Assembly (NCBI RefSeq): GCF_001428895.1
Contig: NZ_LMJA01000022.1
Coordinates: 207,915 to 271,914, forward strand
DNA length: 64,000 nt
Direction: 5' to 3'
DNA from: Mycobacterium sp. Root265
Lineage (GTDB): Bacteria; Actinomycetota; Actinomycetes; Mycobacteriales; Mycobacteriaceae
Below are positions 32,000 to 40,001 of this stretch, one piece after another. Positions within the stretch are counted from its first letter, which is position 1, and each line of letters begins with the position of its first letter. Below the pieces are notes generated by a model, which searched no databases, was not told the origin of the DNA, and worked only from the letters and a program-made list of their open reading frames with translations. A program made the position numbers and the translations under genes.

Positions 32000-34306
32000 C
32001 TATTCCCACACCACCTCATCGGGTGTTTTGTCCGGCCGCAGGCCCCGCCAACTGGGTTGCCGCAACCGGCCATCGGAGGTGCGCTCGCTGTAGCGCACCT
32101 CCCCCACCAATTCCGGGCGCACGAACGTGACCCCCTTGGCATCGGGTCCGGTCAGCCGCTTCACAAACGGTGATTCGTCGGTCTCCAGCGGCTTCAACGT
32201 CGCCCGCAGATCCTTGAGCATCTTCTCGGTGAACCCGGTCCCCACCCGGCCGGCGAACTGCAGGCCGTCGTCACCGGGAACCCCGACGACCAGCGCGCCG
32301 ATCCCGCTGGTGCGTCCGCCCTCTCCGGCGCGCCAGCCGCCGATCACGACTTCCTGTGTCCGCCAGAGCTTGTCCTTGATCCACGACTGCGAACGCCGCC
32401 CCGGCTGATAGGTGGAGTCCCGCTTCTTGGCCACCACTCCTTCGAACCCGTGCTCTCGCGCGTACACGAGAGCCTCAGCTCCGCTGCCTAGCAGCTGTTC
32501 GGGGACGATCAGTCCCCCGCCCTTGGCGAGCGCTTCCAGCAGTTTGCGCCGGTCGGAGTACTTGGCCCGCAACAGGGATCGCCCGTCGAGCTGCAAGATG
32601 TCGAACGCCCAGAACTCGACACGGGTGGACCGGGCGCGGTTCTGCATCTCACCAAAGCTCGGCACCCCCGAGGAGTCCAGTGCGACCACCTCGCCGTCGA
32701 GGATCACGTGATGGTCGGCCAGGTCGGCGGCGAGCGCCCGCAGTTGCGGATACTCTCCGGTCACGTCGCGGCCGCTGCGGGTGCGCAGCAGCAGATCCCC
32801 GTGATCGGCGTCGACCAGTAGCCGGTAGCCGTCCCACTTGCCCTCGAACGCCCAGACGATCGGCGTCAGCTTCTCCACCGATCCGTGGGTGGCCAGCATC
32901 GGCGCCAGATCCTGGGCATTCGCAACCGGCTGCTCCTTCATCCGGTGCGCCAGCCAGTTCTTACCACCGGTCTGGATCAACGCGTAGCGGCCCTTGATCT
33001 TCGAGCCGTGCAAGGTGACGATCACCTCGCCCTTTTTGCCGTCGACGCTCTCACCGTCCACGCCGGGATCGCGGAACTTCTCGGTCTCGTAGGTGCCGGA
33101 ATCCCACACGATGACCTCACCACCGCCGTACTCGCCCTTGGGGATCGAGCCCTCGAAGGTGGCGTACTCCAGCGGGTGATCCTCGGTGTGCACGGCAAGG
33201 TGATTCACCGATGTCTTCTCGGGCAGGTTCTTCGGGACCGCCCAGGAGACCAGCACCCCGTTGCGTTCCAGCCGGAAGTCGTAGTGCAGGCGGCGCGCGT
33301 GGTGCTCCTGGATGACGAAGGTGTCGTCGTTCCCGGTGGCCGGGGCCTTGCGCGGCACCGGTTCGGGCGTCTTACCCGCGTCCCGCATGCTGCGGTAAGT
33401 GGTGAGTTTGTCTGGCAGCGGCGCGCTTTCGTCAAGTCCTGCGAGCAGGTCACCGTCCCGCTCCACCCGCGCCAGCACCTCGTCGAAGCGCAGATGCCGA
33501 AGATCGGGGTCTCCGATCTCCTCCCAGGTCCGCGGCGCGGCGACGGTCGGCTCTGCCCGGCCGCGCATCGAATACGGCGCGATGGTGGTCTTGGCGGCGC
33601 TGTTCTGGCTCCAGTCCAGGAACACCTTCCCGGTGCGCAGACTCTTGGTCATTGTCGCGGTGACCTGCTTGGGCATGGCCTTCTCCAGCTGCACAGCGAT
33701 CCGCTTGGCGAGCACGGACGCGCCCTGCGAGCTCACCGGGTCGGCCAGCGGCACGTAGAGGTGCAGGCCCTTGCTGCCGCTGGTCAGCGGGTAGGCCGTC
33801 AGACCGATGTCCTCGACGTAGCCGCGGACCTCGTGAGCGACCTCGCACAGCTGCCGGAAGGTCACGTCCTCGCCGGGGTCGAGATCGAACACGATGCGCG
33901 TCGCCGGGCCGGGATGCCCCGCCGCTGCGTCATCACCCGCCCCGCTTCGCCCGCCCGTGAACCGCCACTGCGGGACGTGCACCTCCAGCGACGCCTGCTG
34001 GGCGATCCAGGCCAGCCCCTCGCGCGTATCGATGATCGGATAGGTCGTCGTCCCCGACCGATGCGTCACCGAGCCCCGCTGCAGCCAGTCCGGGGCGGAC
34101 GACGCCAGCTGCTTTTCGAAGAACTCCGGCTGCTCGACCCCGTTGGGCCAGCGTTTGCGGGTCACCGGACGCCCGGCGATATGCGGGACCATCGCGTCGG
34201 CGATCGCCACGTAGTAGTCGAACACCTCGGCCTTGGTGGTGCCGGTGGCGGGATAGAGCACCTTGTCGGGATTGGTCAATTTGACCCGGCCGTCGCGCTC
34301 CACCAC
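32000..34306 (-). CDS. ligD: Multifunctional NHEJ DNA ligase D
   Basis: 768 residues with the mycobacterial domain order: polymerase/primase (about 5-290, catalytic FDLDPGED), 3'-phosphoesterase (about 330-455, FVIQEHHARRLHYDFRLE), and ATP-dependent ligase (about 480-768, adenylation motif EGKWDGYR). It fills in, trims and seals DNA double-strand breaks with Ku. The start is GTG 34306 or 34303, only 31 bases from the divergent ku ATG. Confidence 0.95.
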   Translation of the reverse strand: MVERDGRVKLTNPDKVLYPATGTTKAEVFDYYVAIADAMVPHIAGRPVTRKRWPNGVEQPEFFEKQLASSAPDWLQRGSVTHRSGTTTYPIIDTREGLAWIAQQASLEVHVPQWRFTGGRSGAGDDAAAGHPGPATRIVFDLDPGEDVTFRQLCEVAHEVRGYVEDIGLTAYPLTSGSKGLHLYVPLADPVSSQGASVLAKRIAVQLEKAMPKQVTATMTKSLRTGKVFLDWSQNSAAKTTIAPYSMRGRAEPTVAAPRTWEEIGDPDLRHLRFDEVLARVERDGDLLAGLDESAPLPDKLTTYRSMRDAGKTPEPVPRKAPATGNDDTFVIQEHHARRLHYDFRLERNGVLVSWAVPKNLPEKTSVNHLAVHTEDHPLEYATFEGSIPKGEYGGGEVIVWDSGTYETEKFRDPGVDGESVDGKKGEVIVTLHGSKIKGRYALIQTGGKNWLAHRMKEQPVANAQDLAPMLATHGSVEKLTPIVWAFEGKWDGYRLLVDADHGDLLLRTRSGRDVTGEYPQLRALAADLADHHVILDGEVVALDSSGVPSFGEMQNRARSTRVEFWAFDILQLDGRSLLRAKYSDRRKLLEALAKGGGLIVPEQLLGSGAEALVYAREHGFEGVVAKKRDSTYQPGRRSQSWIKDKLWRTQEVVIGGWRAGEGGRTSGIGALVVGVPGDDGLQFAGRVGTGFTEKMLKDLRATLKPLETDESPFVKRLTGPDAKGVTFVRPELVGEVRYSERTSDGRLRQPSWRGLRPDKTPDEVVWE

Positions 34307-34337
34307 TCAAACGTAATACCCGCTGTTACCGTTGCCT

Positions 34338-35270
34338 ATGCGATCAATCTGGAAGGGCTCGGTCTCCTTCGGTCTGGTCAACGTGCCGGTCAAGGTCTAC
34401 AGCGCGACCGAGGACCACGACATCAAGTTCCATCAGGTGCACGCCAAGGACAACGGGCGCATCCGCTACAAGCGCACCTGCGAGGTCTGCGGCGAAGTGG
34501 TCGAGTACCGCGACATCGCCCGCGCCTACGACTCCGACGACGGCCAGACGGTGATCATCACCGATGAGGACATCGCCACGCTGCCCGAGGAACGCAGCCG
34601 CGAGATCGAGGTCGTCGAGTTCGTGCCGGCCGATCAGCTCGATCCGATGATGTATGACAAGAGCTATTTCCTGGAGCCGGACTCGAAGTCCACCAAATCC
34701 TATGTGCTGCTGGCCAAGACACTGGCCGAGACCGACCGGGTGGCGATCGTGCACTTCGCGCTGCGCAACAAGACGCGGCTGGCGGCGCTACGGGTCAAGG
34801 ACTTCAGCAAGCGCGACGTCATGGTGATCCACACGCTGCTGTGGCCCGACGAGATTCGTGACCCGGACTTCCCGTCGCTGGACAAGGACGTCGACATCAA
34901 GCCCGCCGAGCTGAAGATGGCCGGGCAGGTGGTCGAATCGATGACCGACGATTTCAAGCCCGACCAGTTCCGCGACGACTACCAGGAACAGCTGCATGAG
35001 CTGGTGCAGGCGAAACTGGAAGGCGGCGAGGCGTTCACCGTCGAGGAGCAGCCCACCGATCTGGACGAGTCCACCGAGGATGTGTCGGACCTGCTGGCCA
35101 AACTGGAGGCCAGCGTGAAGGCCCGCGGGTCCGGTTCGGCCGCCAAGGACGAACCCAAGAAGTCCGAGCCCAAGAAAGCTGCGGCCAAGAAGGCGCCGGC
35201 CAAAAAGGCCGCTGCCGAGAAAGCCCCGGCGAAAAAGGCGCCCGCGAAGAAGGCCGCCGCCAAGAAGTAG
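34338..35270 (+). CDS. ku: NHEJ DNA end-binding protein Ku
   Basis: 310 residues from ATG 34338; a TTG two codons earlier is unlikely. The core (about 1-255) is nearly collinear with what I recall of M. tuberculosis Ku: MRSIWKGSVSFGLVNVPVKVYSAT at the start, then FHQVHAKDNGRIRYKR and LLWPDEIRDPDFP. The extra C-terminal tail is a Lys/Ala/Pro repeat of KKAPAKKA type (from about 35150), absent in M. tuberculosis but known in M. smegmatis-like species, where it aids DNA binding. Divergent partner of ligD. Confidence 0.95.
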   Translation: MRSIWKGSVSFGLVNVPVKVYSATEDHDIKFHQVHAKDNGRIRYKRTCEVCGEVVEYRDIARAYDSDDGQTVIITDEDIATLPEERSREIEVVEFVPADQLDPMMYDKSYFLEPDSKSTKSYVLLAKTLAETDRVAIVHFALRNKTRLAALRVKDFSKRDVMVIHTLLWPDEIRDPDFPSLDKDVDIKPAELKMAGQVVESMTDDFKPDQFRDDYQEQLHELVQAKLEGGEAFTVEEQPTDLDESTEDVSDLLAKLEASVKARGSGSAAKDEPKKSEPKKAAAKKAPAKKAAAEKAPAKKAPAKKAAAKK

Positions 35271-35279
35271 CGGTGGCCT

Positions 35280-35783
35280 TCAACCCGTCACGGGCGACAG
35301 GTCCCGCCAGATCCGCCGCTGCGTGGCCGCGGACGGCGTCGGCACCCGCGGCTGCCACCGCAGCGCAATCCCGGCCTCTTCCGGCGTCGCGTCCGCCTTG
35401 AGCTGGTTGCAGGTCAGGCAGGCGGCGATCAGGTTGGCCCACGAGTTCGGCCCACCCCGCGACCGCGGCAGCACGTGGTCGACGGTGGTCGCGAAGTCAC
35501 CGCAGTACCCGCAGGTGTTCTTGTCCCTGCGCAGCACGGCGGTCATCGACGCCACCGCGTGCTCGTCGAGGTCGCGGTGCGGCACCAGCACATAGTGGTT
35601 CAGCACGATCACCGTCGGCAGCGGCACGACCAGGTGCGCCGAGTGGATGGCCGCGCCCGATGCGTGCGCCTGGTGGATACGCGCCTTGCCCTTGACCACC
35701 AGCACGACCGCGTTCTCCCAGGACACCAGGTCGAGAGCTTCATACGATGCGTTCAGCACCAGCACCGCCGGGTACACGTTCAT
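35280..35783 (-). CDS. HNH endonuclease family protein
   Basis: 167 residues. The C-terminal HNH/zinc region shows CGYCG, TVDHVLPRSRGG, NLIAACLTCNQLKAD: two CxxC pairs plus the catalytic His and the Asn of HNH. The first 70 residues (VLVLNASYEALDLVSWENAVVLV) form the conserved N-terminal part of this widespread actinobacterial family, whose role is unknown. It is convergent with ku; ends are nine bases apart. There is no sign of a restriction partner. Confidence 0.88.
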   Translation of the reverse strand: MNVYPAVLVLNASYEALDLVSWENAVVLVVKGKARIHQAHASGAAIHSAHLVVPLPTVIVLNHYVLVPHRDLDEHAVASMTAVLRRDKNTCGYCGDFATTVDHVLPRSRGGPNSWANLIAACLTCNQLKADATPEEAGIALRWQPRVPTPSAATQRRIWRDLSPVTG

Positions 35784-35842
35784 GGGCGACCCCTCCCTCC
35801 TGGTGCTGAACCGTTGAGCTACAGCGGCATTCGTGAAACAGG

Positions 35843-35916
35843 TACTCCGAGAGGGAATTGAACCCTCGCCCTGGACCTTATAAGGGTCCTGCTCTCACCA
35901 ACTGAGCTATCGGAGC
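35843..35916 (-). tRNA. tRNA-Ile (anticodon UAU)
   Basis: A full cloverleaf on the minus strand: acceptor GCTCCGA/TCGGAGT, D stem GCTC/GAGC, anticodon stem GGACC/GGTCC with loop CTTATAA, variable loop AGGGC, and T arm GAGGG-TTCAATT-CCCTC. The discriminator is A73. The anticodon TAT would read AUA (Ile). The 1-72 pair is a G-U wobble. The 3' CCA is not encoded (ACCT follows). Most bacteria read AUA with a lysidine-modified CAU tRNA, so a UAU tRNA is unusual. Confidence 0.88.
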
Positions 35917-36346
35917 GAAAGGCGCTCTCCGTCAGGAACATTGGTGAACGACAACTGAATCAAAGACTGCCGGGCACTGGCATGTCAACACCAATAAATA
36001 CGGACTGAACTGCGAAAACACCTTTTTCCGGGCACGCCGAAAACTGGGCGCGTCAGGCGACGCGCTCAGCAGCCAGGATGAGTTCTGCAGATATTCGTGA
36101 CGATTTCTCGGCCGCCGCCCGCCGCACACGCAGATCGCACGCCACATAGACCGAGCCGGTGGTACTCGGCTCGGCCTGGGCGCGGCGCTCGGCGGCGGAG
36201 AGGAACATGCAACAACGGTAACGCCGGGCGCCACCGATTTAGGTGATAAATGTCAGCCGCGGCCAAATTAGAACGTGTTACAGAAATCCGCCCGATCGGC
36301 CGCGCACTCTTGTTACGGTGACGCCGAGAACAGAAATGAGGCCTGC
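35917..36346. other. 430-base intergenic region
   Basis: Between the tRNA and the SDR gene. The part next to the tRNA (35917-36040) is relatively AT-rich and should hold the tRNA promoter. The middle contains a possible 51-codon frame on the minus strand. The final 150 bases, with AT-rich stretches around 36240-36320, should hold the SDR promoter. Nothing else is recognisable. Confidence 0.5.
36053..36208 (-). CDS. Possible small protein of 51 residues
   Basis: ATG 36208 to TGA 36053. Codons are strongly GC-ending in the mycobacterial manner and the product is charged and helical (MFLSAAERRAQAEPS..., then CDLRVRRAAAEKSSRIS). There is no clear ribosome site and no family is recognised. It may be a real small gene or chance; conservation in relatives would decide. 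Confidence 0.35.
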   Translation of the reverse strand: MFLSAAERRAQAEPSTTGSVYVACDLRVRRAAAEKSSRISAELILAAERVA

Positions 36347-37138
36347 ATGATCCTGGACAAATTCCGACTCGATGATCAGGTGGCCGTGGTCACCGGGGCC
36401 GGTCGCGGACTCGGCGCCGCGATCGCCGTGGCATTTGCCGAAGCCGGTGCAGATGTGGTGATCGCGGCCCGTACCCGGTCGCAATTGGACGAGGTCGCCG
36501 CACAGGTCGCGGCGGTCGGCAGACGCGCACACGTGGTAGTCGCCGACCTCGCCCATCCGGAGTCCACCGCGGCACTGGCAGCCGAGGCCATCGAGGCGTT
36601 CGGGAAACTAGACATCGTCGTCAACAACGTCGGCGGCACCATGCCGGCCCCCCTGCTGGACACCTCCACCAAGGACCTCAAGGACGCGTTCACCTTCAAC
36701 GTCGGGACCGCCCACGCCCTGACCGTCGCCGCCGTGCCGCTGATGCTGGAGCACTCCGGCGGCGGATCGATCATCAACATCACCTCGACGATGGGCCGTC
36801 TCTCCGGACGCGCGTTCGCCGCATACGGCACCGCCAAAGGCGCCCTCGCGCACTACACCAGGCTGTCCGCGCTGGATCTCTGCCCACGCATCCGGGTCAA
36901 CGCCATCGCCCCGGGCTCCATCCTCACCTCGGCGCTGGACATCGTGGCTTCCAATGACGCACTGCGCGACCCGATGGAGAAGGCCACCCCGATGCGCCGC
37001 CTCGGCGATCCCAGCGATATCGCCGCCGCCGCCGTGTATTTGGCGTCGCCCGCCGGCAGCTACCTGACCGGTAAGACCCTCGAGGTCGACGGCGGCCTGA
37101 CCTTCCCCAACCTCGATCTGCCCATCCCCGACCTGTAA
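36347..37138 (+). CDS. Short-chain dehydrogenase/reductase (Rv0927c-like)
   Basis: 263 residues from ATG 36347 (GAGG upstream). Classical SDR: cofactor motif [20 protein letters not shown] (the NNAG position), catalytic Ser in NITSTMG, and YGTAKG as the YxxxK pair. The C-terminal VDGGLTF is typical. It sits nine bases before the Rv0926c-like gene, as its apparent orthologue does in M. tuberculosis. NAD(P)-dependent oxidation or reduction of an unknown alcohol/ketone. Confidence 0.88.
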   Translation: MILDKFRLDDQVAVVTGAGRGLGAAIAVAFAEAGADVVIAARTRSQLDEVAAQVAAVGRRAHVVVADLAHPESTAALAAEAIEAFGKLDIVVNNVGGTMPAPLLDTSTKDLKDAFTFNVGTAHALTVAAVPLMLEHSGGGSIINITSTMGRLSGRAFAAYGTAKGALAHYTRLSALDLCPRIRVNAIAPGSILTSALDIVASNDALRDPMEKATPMRRLGDPSDIAAAAVYLASPAGSYLTGKTLEVDGGLTFPNLDLPIPDL

Positions 37139-37147
37139 AGGAACGCC

Positions 37148-38224
37148 ATGAGCATCAAAGTCGCCGCGATCGGCACCGGAAACGTGGGCCGGCACGCCCT
37201 CACCCAGCTGATCAACGATGCGCAGTACGAACTCACCGGAGTCTGGGTGTCCTCGGACGCCAAGGCCGGTAAGGACGCCGGGGAGCTTGCCGGGCTTGAT
37301 GTTTCGACCGGCATCAAGGCCACCAACGACCTGGACGCCATCCTCGCCGACAAGCCGGACTGCGTCGTGTACACCGCGATGGCCGACAACCGGCTGCCCG
37401 ACGCCCTGGAGGATTACCGCCGCATCCTGGCCGCCGGCGTGAACGTGGTGGCCAGTGCGGCGGTCTTCCTGCAGTACCCGTGGCAGGTGCTGCCCGCTGA
37501 ACTGCTGGCACCGATCGAGAAGGCCGCCGAAGAAGGCGGCGCCAGCATCTTCGTCAACGGCATCGATCCCGGTTTCGCCAATGACCTTCTGCCCCTTGCC
37601 CTCGCGGGCACCTGCCAGACCGTCGAGCAGATCCGGTGCATGGAGATCGTCGACTACGCGACCTACGACAGCCCCACGGTGATGTTCGACGTGATGGGCT
37701 TCGGCAAGTCCCTCGACGATCTGCCCATGCTGCTGCAACCGGGCGTGCTCAGCCTGGCCTGGGGCTCGGTGGTGCGCCAGTTGGCCGCCGGGCTCGGCAT
37801 CGAGCTCGAGGAGGTCACCGAGACCCACGTCCGGATTCCGGCGCCGGAGGATTTCGAGATCGCGTCCGGCCACATCGCCGAGGGCACCACCGCGGCGATG
37901 CGTTTCGAGGTCCGCGGCATGGTCGGCGGCCATCCCGCCGTGGTGCTGGAACACATCACCCGCTTGCGCGACGACCTGTGCCCGGAATGGCCGCAGCCCG
38001 CCCAGGAGGGCGGCTCGTACCGCATCGAGGTCACCGGCGAACCGTCCTATGCCTTGGACCTGTGCCTGAGCAGCCGCAAGGGTGATCACAACCATGCCGG
38101 CCTGGTCGCCACCGCGGCGCGCGTGGTCAACGCGATACCGGCCGTCGTCGCAGCGGCTCCGGGCATCCGCACCACCCTGGACCTGCCGCTCATCACCGGA
38201 AAGGGGTTGTATTCTGGACAGTGA
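37148..38224 (+). CDS. Dihydrodipicolinate reductase-like NAD(P)-binding protein (Rv0926c-like)
   Basis: 358 residues, the same length I recall for Rv0926c. A Rossmann domain starts at the N-terminus (AAIGTGNVGRHAL) and a DapB-like C-terminal domain follows. VNGIDPGFANDLLPL and the conserved EIVDYATYD region are landmarks of this actinobacterial family, related to 2,4-diaminopentanoate dehydrogenase-type enzymes. AAGGA precedes the ATG. Probably in one operon with the SDR upstream; the substrate is unknown. Confidence 0.85.
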   Translation: MSIKVAAIGTGNVGRHALTQLINDAQYELTGVWVSSDAKAGKDAGELAGLDVSTGIKATNDLDAILADKPDCVVYTAMADNRLPDALEDYRRILAAGVNVVASAAVFLQYPWQVLPAELLAPIEKAAEEGGASIFVNGIDPGFANDLLPLALAGTCQTVEQIRCMEIVDYATYDSPTVMFDVMGFGKSLDDLPMLLQPGVLSLAWGSVVRQLAAGLGIELEEVTETHVRIPAPEDFEIASGHIAEGTTAAMRFEVRGMVGGHPAVVLEHITRLRDDLCPEWPQPAQEGGSYRIEVTGEPSYALDLCLSSRKGDHNHAGLVATAARVVNAIPAVVAAAPGIRTTLDLPLITGKGLYSGQ

Positions 38225-38252
38225 GCGCACAACTCACCAAGAGGCCTCGCCT

Positions 38253-38294
38253 ATGAAGAACACACCGTTGTTGCTCCACATCTGGCTGCACTGA
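38253..38294 (+). CDS. Possible 13-residue leader peptide
   Basis: ATG 38253 to TGA 38292-38294 encodes MKNTPLLLHIWLH. An AAGAGG ribosome site lies at 38239-38244 with ideal 8-base spacing. A CCGCC/GGCGG hairpin (38315-38333) follows the stop by 20 bases. The arrangement resembles an attenuator leader upstream of the small secreted protein gene and mntH. The run of Leu codons and the His-Ile-Trp-Leu-His end are suggestive, but no function is proven. Confidence 0.4.
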   Translation: MKNTPLLLHIWLH

Positions 38295-38467
38295 CAGCCA
38301 CCACTCGTACACGGCCGCCTATCCATTCGGCGGTAGCTGACGGGCTCAAGCGCATGCCTGTGCGCACTCCCGTCGATATTCATGCCTGCCCCTGGCCGCG
38401 CCGACGTGTCGCGCCGATCAGCGGCGGCCGCGGCGGCTTTCCCGGGGGCCTCCGTCAGGAGAGCATC

Positions 38468-38680
38468 ATGCGAACAAGCCTTTTCGCACCCGTCATTCTC
38501 GTCGCCGCGGTGTCGTTTGCGCCCGCCGCAGGGGCCGTCCCGGACTGCGCACAGGTCGGTGTCACCACGACGCTGTGCACGCGACCCGGCCACGCCCAGC
38601 TGTCTACCTACCCGGCACCGATGAACTACGGCCCCTGGCAGTGGTGGCAATGGGGCGGCGGCGGGTTCTACTTCGGTTAA
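38468..38680 (+). CDS. Small secreted protein, tryptophan/glycine-rich C-terminus
   Basis: 70 residues from ATG 38468 (CAGGAG upstream). A signal peptide of about 23 residues ends at AAGA-VP. The mature 47-residue chain has two Cys (PDCAQ...TLCTR) that could form a disulphide and ends WQWWQWGGGGFYFG. No family is recognised; similar short secreted proteins are common in mycobacteria. It is followed 84 bases later by mntH. Confidence 0.65.
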   Translation: MRTSLFAPVILVAAVSFAPAAGAVPDCAQVGVTTTLCTRPGHAQLSTYPAPMNYGPWQWWQWGGGGFYFG

Positions 38681-38708
38681 TGACGCCCCGGCGCACTGAA
38701 ATCGGAGT

Positions 38709-38727
38709 TTTTCGGCTACCCTAACTT
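38709..38727. promoter_or_regulatory. Candidate IdeR/MntR-like metal box upstream of mntH
   Basis: TTTTCGGCTACCCTAACTT resembles the 19-base mycobacterial metal-repressor box (TTAGGTTAGSCTAACCTAA); the right half GGCTACCCTAAC fits best. It lies about 38 bases upstream of the mntH start, in a promoter-like position. A manganese (MntR) or iron (IdeR) repressor would be expected for this transporter. Confidence 0.45.
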
Positions 38728-38764
38728 TTCTATTCGCTAGTCCGGATGGAGGAGAAGGGGAAGC

Positions 38765-39994
38765 GTGCTGCACGACACGACGCCCACGCGGGCCCGACCG
38801 GGTTGGTTCCTGCTCGGGCCGGCATTCGTGGCGGCCATCGCCTATGTCGACCCCGGCAACGTCGCCGCCAATGTCAGCGCCGGCGCCCAGTACGGCTTCC
38901 TGCTGGTCTGGGTGATCCTGGTCGCCAACATCATGGCGGGGCTGGTGCAGTTCCTGTCGGCCAAACTCGGCCTGGTCACCGGGCGTTCGCTGCCCGAGGC
39001 CGTCGCCGATCATTCCCGCACCCGGACCCGGGTCGCCTACTGGCTGCAGGCCGAGTTGGTCGCCATGGCCACCGATCTGGCCGAGATCGTCGGTGGGGCG
39101 ATCGCGCTGTACCTTTTGTTCGACCTGCCCTTGCTGGTCGGCGGGGCCATCACCGGCGCGGTGTCGCTGGGGCTGCTGGCGATTCAGAACCGACGCGGCC
39201 AGCGGGTATTCGAGCGGGTGATCACCGGCCTGCTGCTGATCATCGCGATCGGCTTTCTCACCAGCCTGTTCGTCGCCCCACCATCGGCCGCCGATGTCGC
39301 ATCCGGTCTGGTCCCCCGTTTCGACGGTGCCGAGAGCGTGCTGCTGGCCACCGCCATGCTCGGCGCCACCGTGATGCCGCACGCGGTGTACCTGCACTCC
39401 GGGCTGGCCCGCGACCGACACGGACACCCTGACGCCGGTCCGGCCCGAAAGCGGCTGCTGCGCATCACCAAATACGACGTCGGCCTGGCCATGCTGGTCG
39501 CCGGAGCGGTGAACCTGGCCATGCTGCTGGTCGCCGCGACCAACCTGCAGGGCATGGACAACACCGACTCCATCGAGGGCGCCCACGCTGCCGTCAGCAG
39601 TCAGCTCGGCCCGACCGTGGCGCTGTTCTTCGCGATCGGCCTGCTGGCGTCCGGGCTGGCCTCGACCTCGGTCGGCGCGTACGCCGGCGCCATGATCATG
39701 TCGGGGCTGCTCAAACGCAATTACCCACTGCTGTTGCGCCGCCTGGTCACCCTCATCCCCGCGCTGGTGATCCTCGCCATCGGCGTGGACCCCAGCCGCG
39801 CGCTGGTGCTCTCGCAGGTGGTGCTGTCCTTCGGTATCCCGTTCGCGCTCATCCCGCTGATCCGGCTGACCAGCAACCGGACGCTGATGGGCGCCGATAT
39901 CAACCACCGGGCGACCACGGCCCTAGGCTGGCTGGTGGCCGGTGTCATCACCGTGCTGAACGTCGTGTTGATCTACCTGACCATCCGAGGCTGA
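38765..39994 (+). CDS. mntH: Nramp-family divalent metal (Mn2+) transporter
   Basis: 409 residues from GTG 38765, preceded by a purine-rich GGAGGAGAAGGGG. About eleven transmembrane helices. The TM1 metal-binding motif DPGN (in AYVDPGNVAANV) and the TM6 motif MPH (in GATVMPHAVYLHSGL) are both intact. It imports Mn2+ (and Fe2+) with protons across the inner membrane. Position beside Rv0926c- and Rv0923c-like genes matches M. tuberculosis Rv0924c. Confidence 0.95.
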   Translation: MLHDTTPTRARPGWFLLGPAFVAAIAYVDPGNVAANVSAGAQYGFLLVWVILVANIMAGLVQFLSAKLGLVTGRSLPEAVADHSRTRTRVAYWLQAELVAMATDLAEIVGGAIALYLLFDLPLLVGGAITGAVSLGLLAIQNRRGQRVFERVITGLLLIIAIGFLTSLFVAPPSAADVASGLVPRFDGAESVLLATAMLGATVMPHAVYLHSGLARDRHGHPDAGPARKRLLRITKYDVGLAMLVAGAVNLAMLLVAATNLQGMDNTDSIEGAHAAVSSQLGPTVALFFAIGLLASGLASTSVGAYAGAMIMSGLLKRNYPLLLRRLVTLIPALVILAIGVDPSRALVLSQVVLSFGIPFALIPLIRLTSNRTLMGADINHRATTALGWLVAGVITVLNVVLIYLTIRG

Positions 39995-40001
39995 CCCCTG
40001 A

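Noticed and set aside
36608-38230. A 540-codon open frame on the minus strand opposite the SDR and Rv0926c-like genes
   Set aside because: It is an antisense shadow: the plus-strand frames have clear family motifs, ribosome sites and normal third-position GC. Similar long shadows oppose mntH (38234-39907) and the sugar porter (18570-20153).
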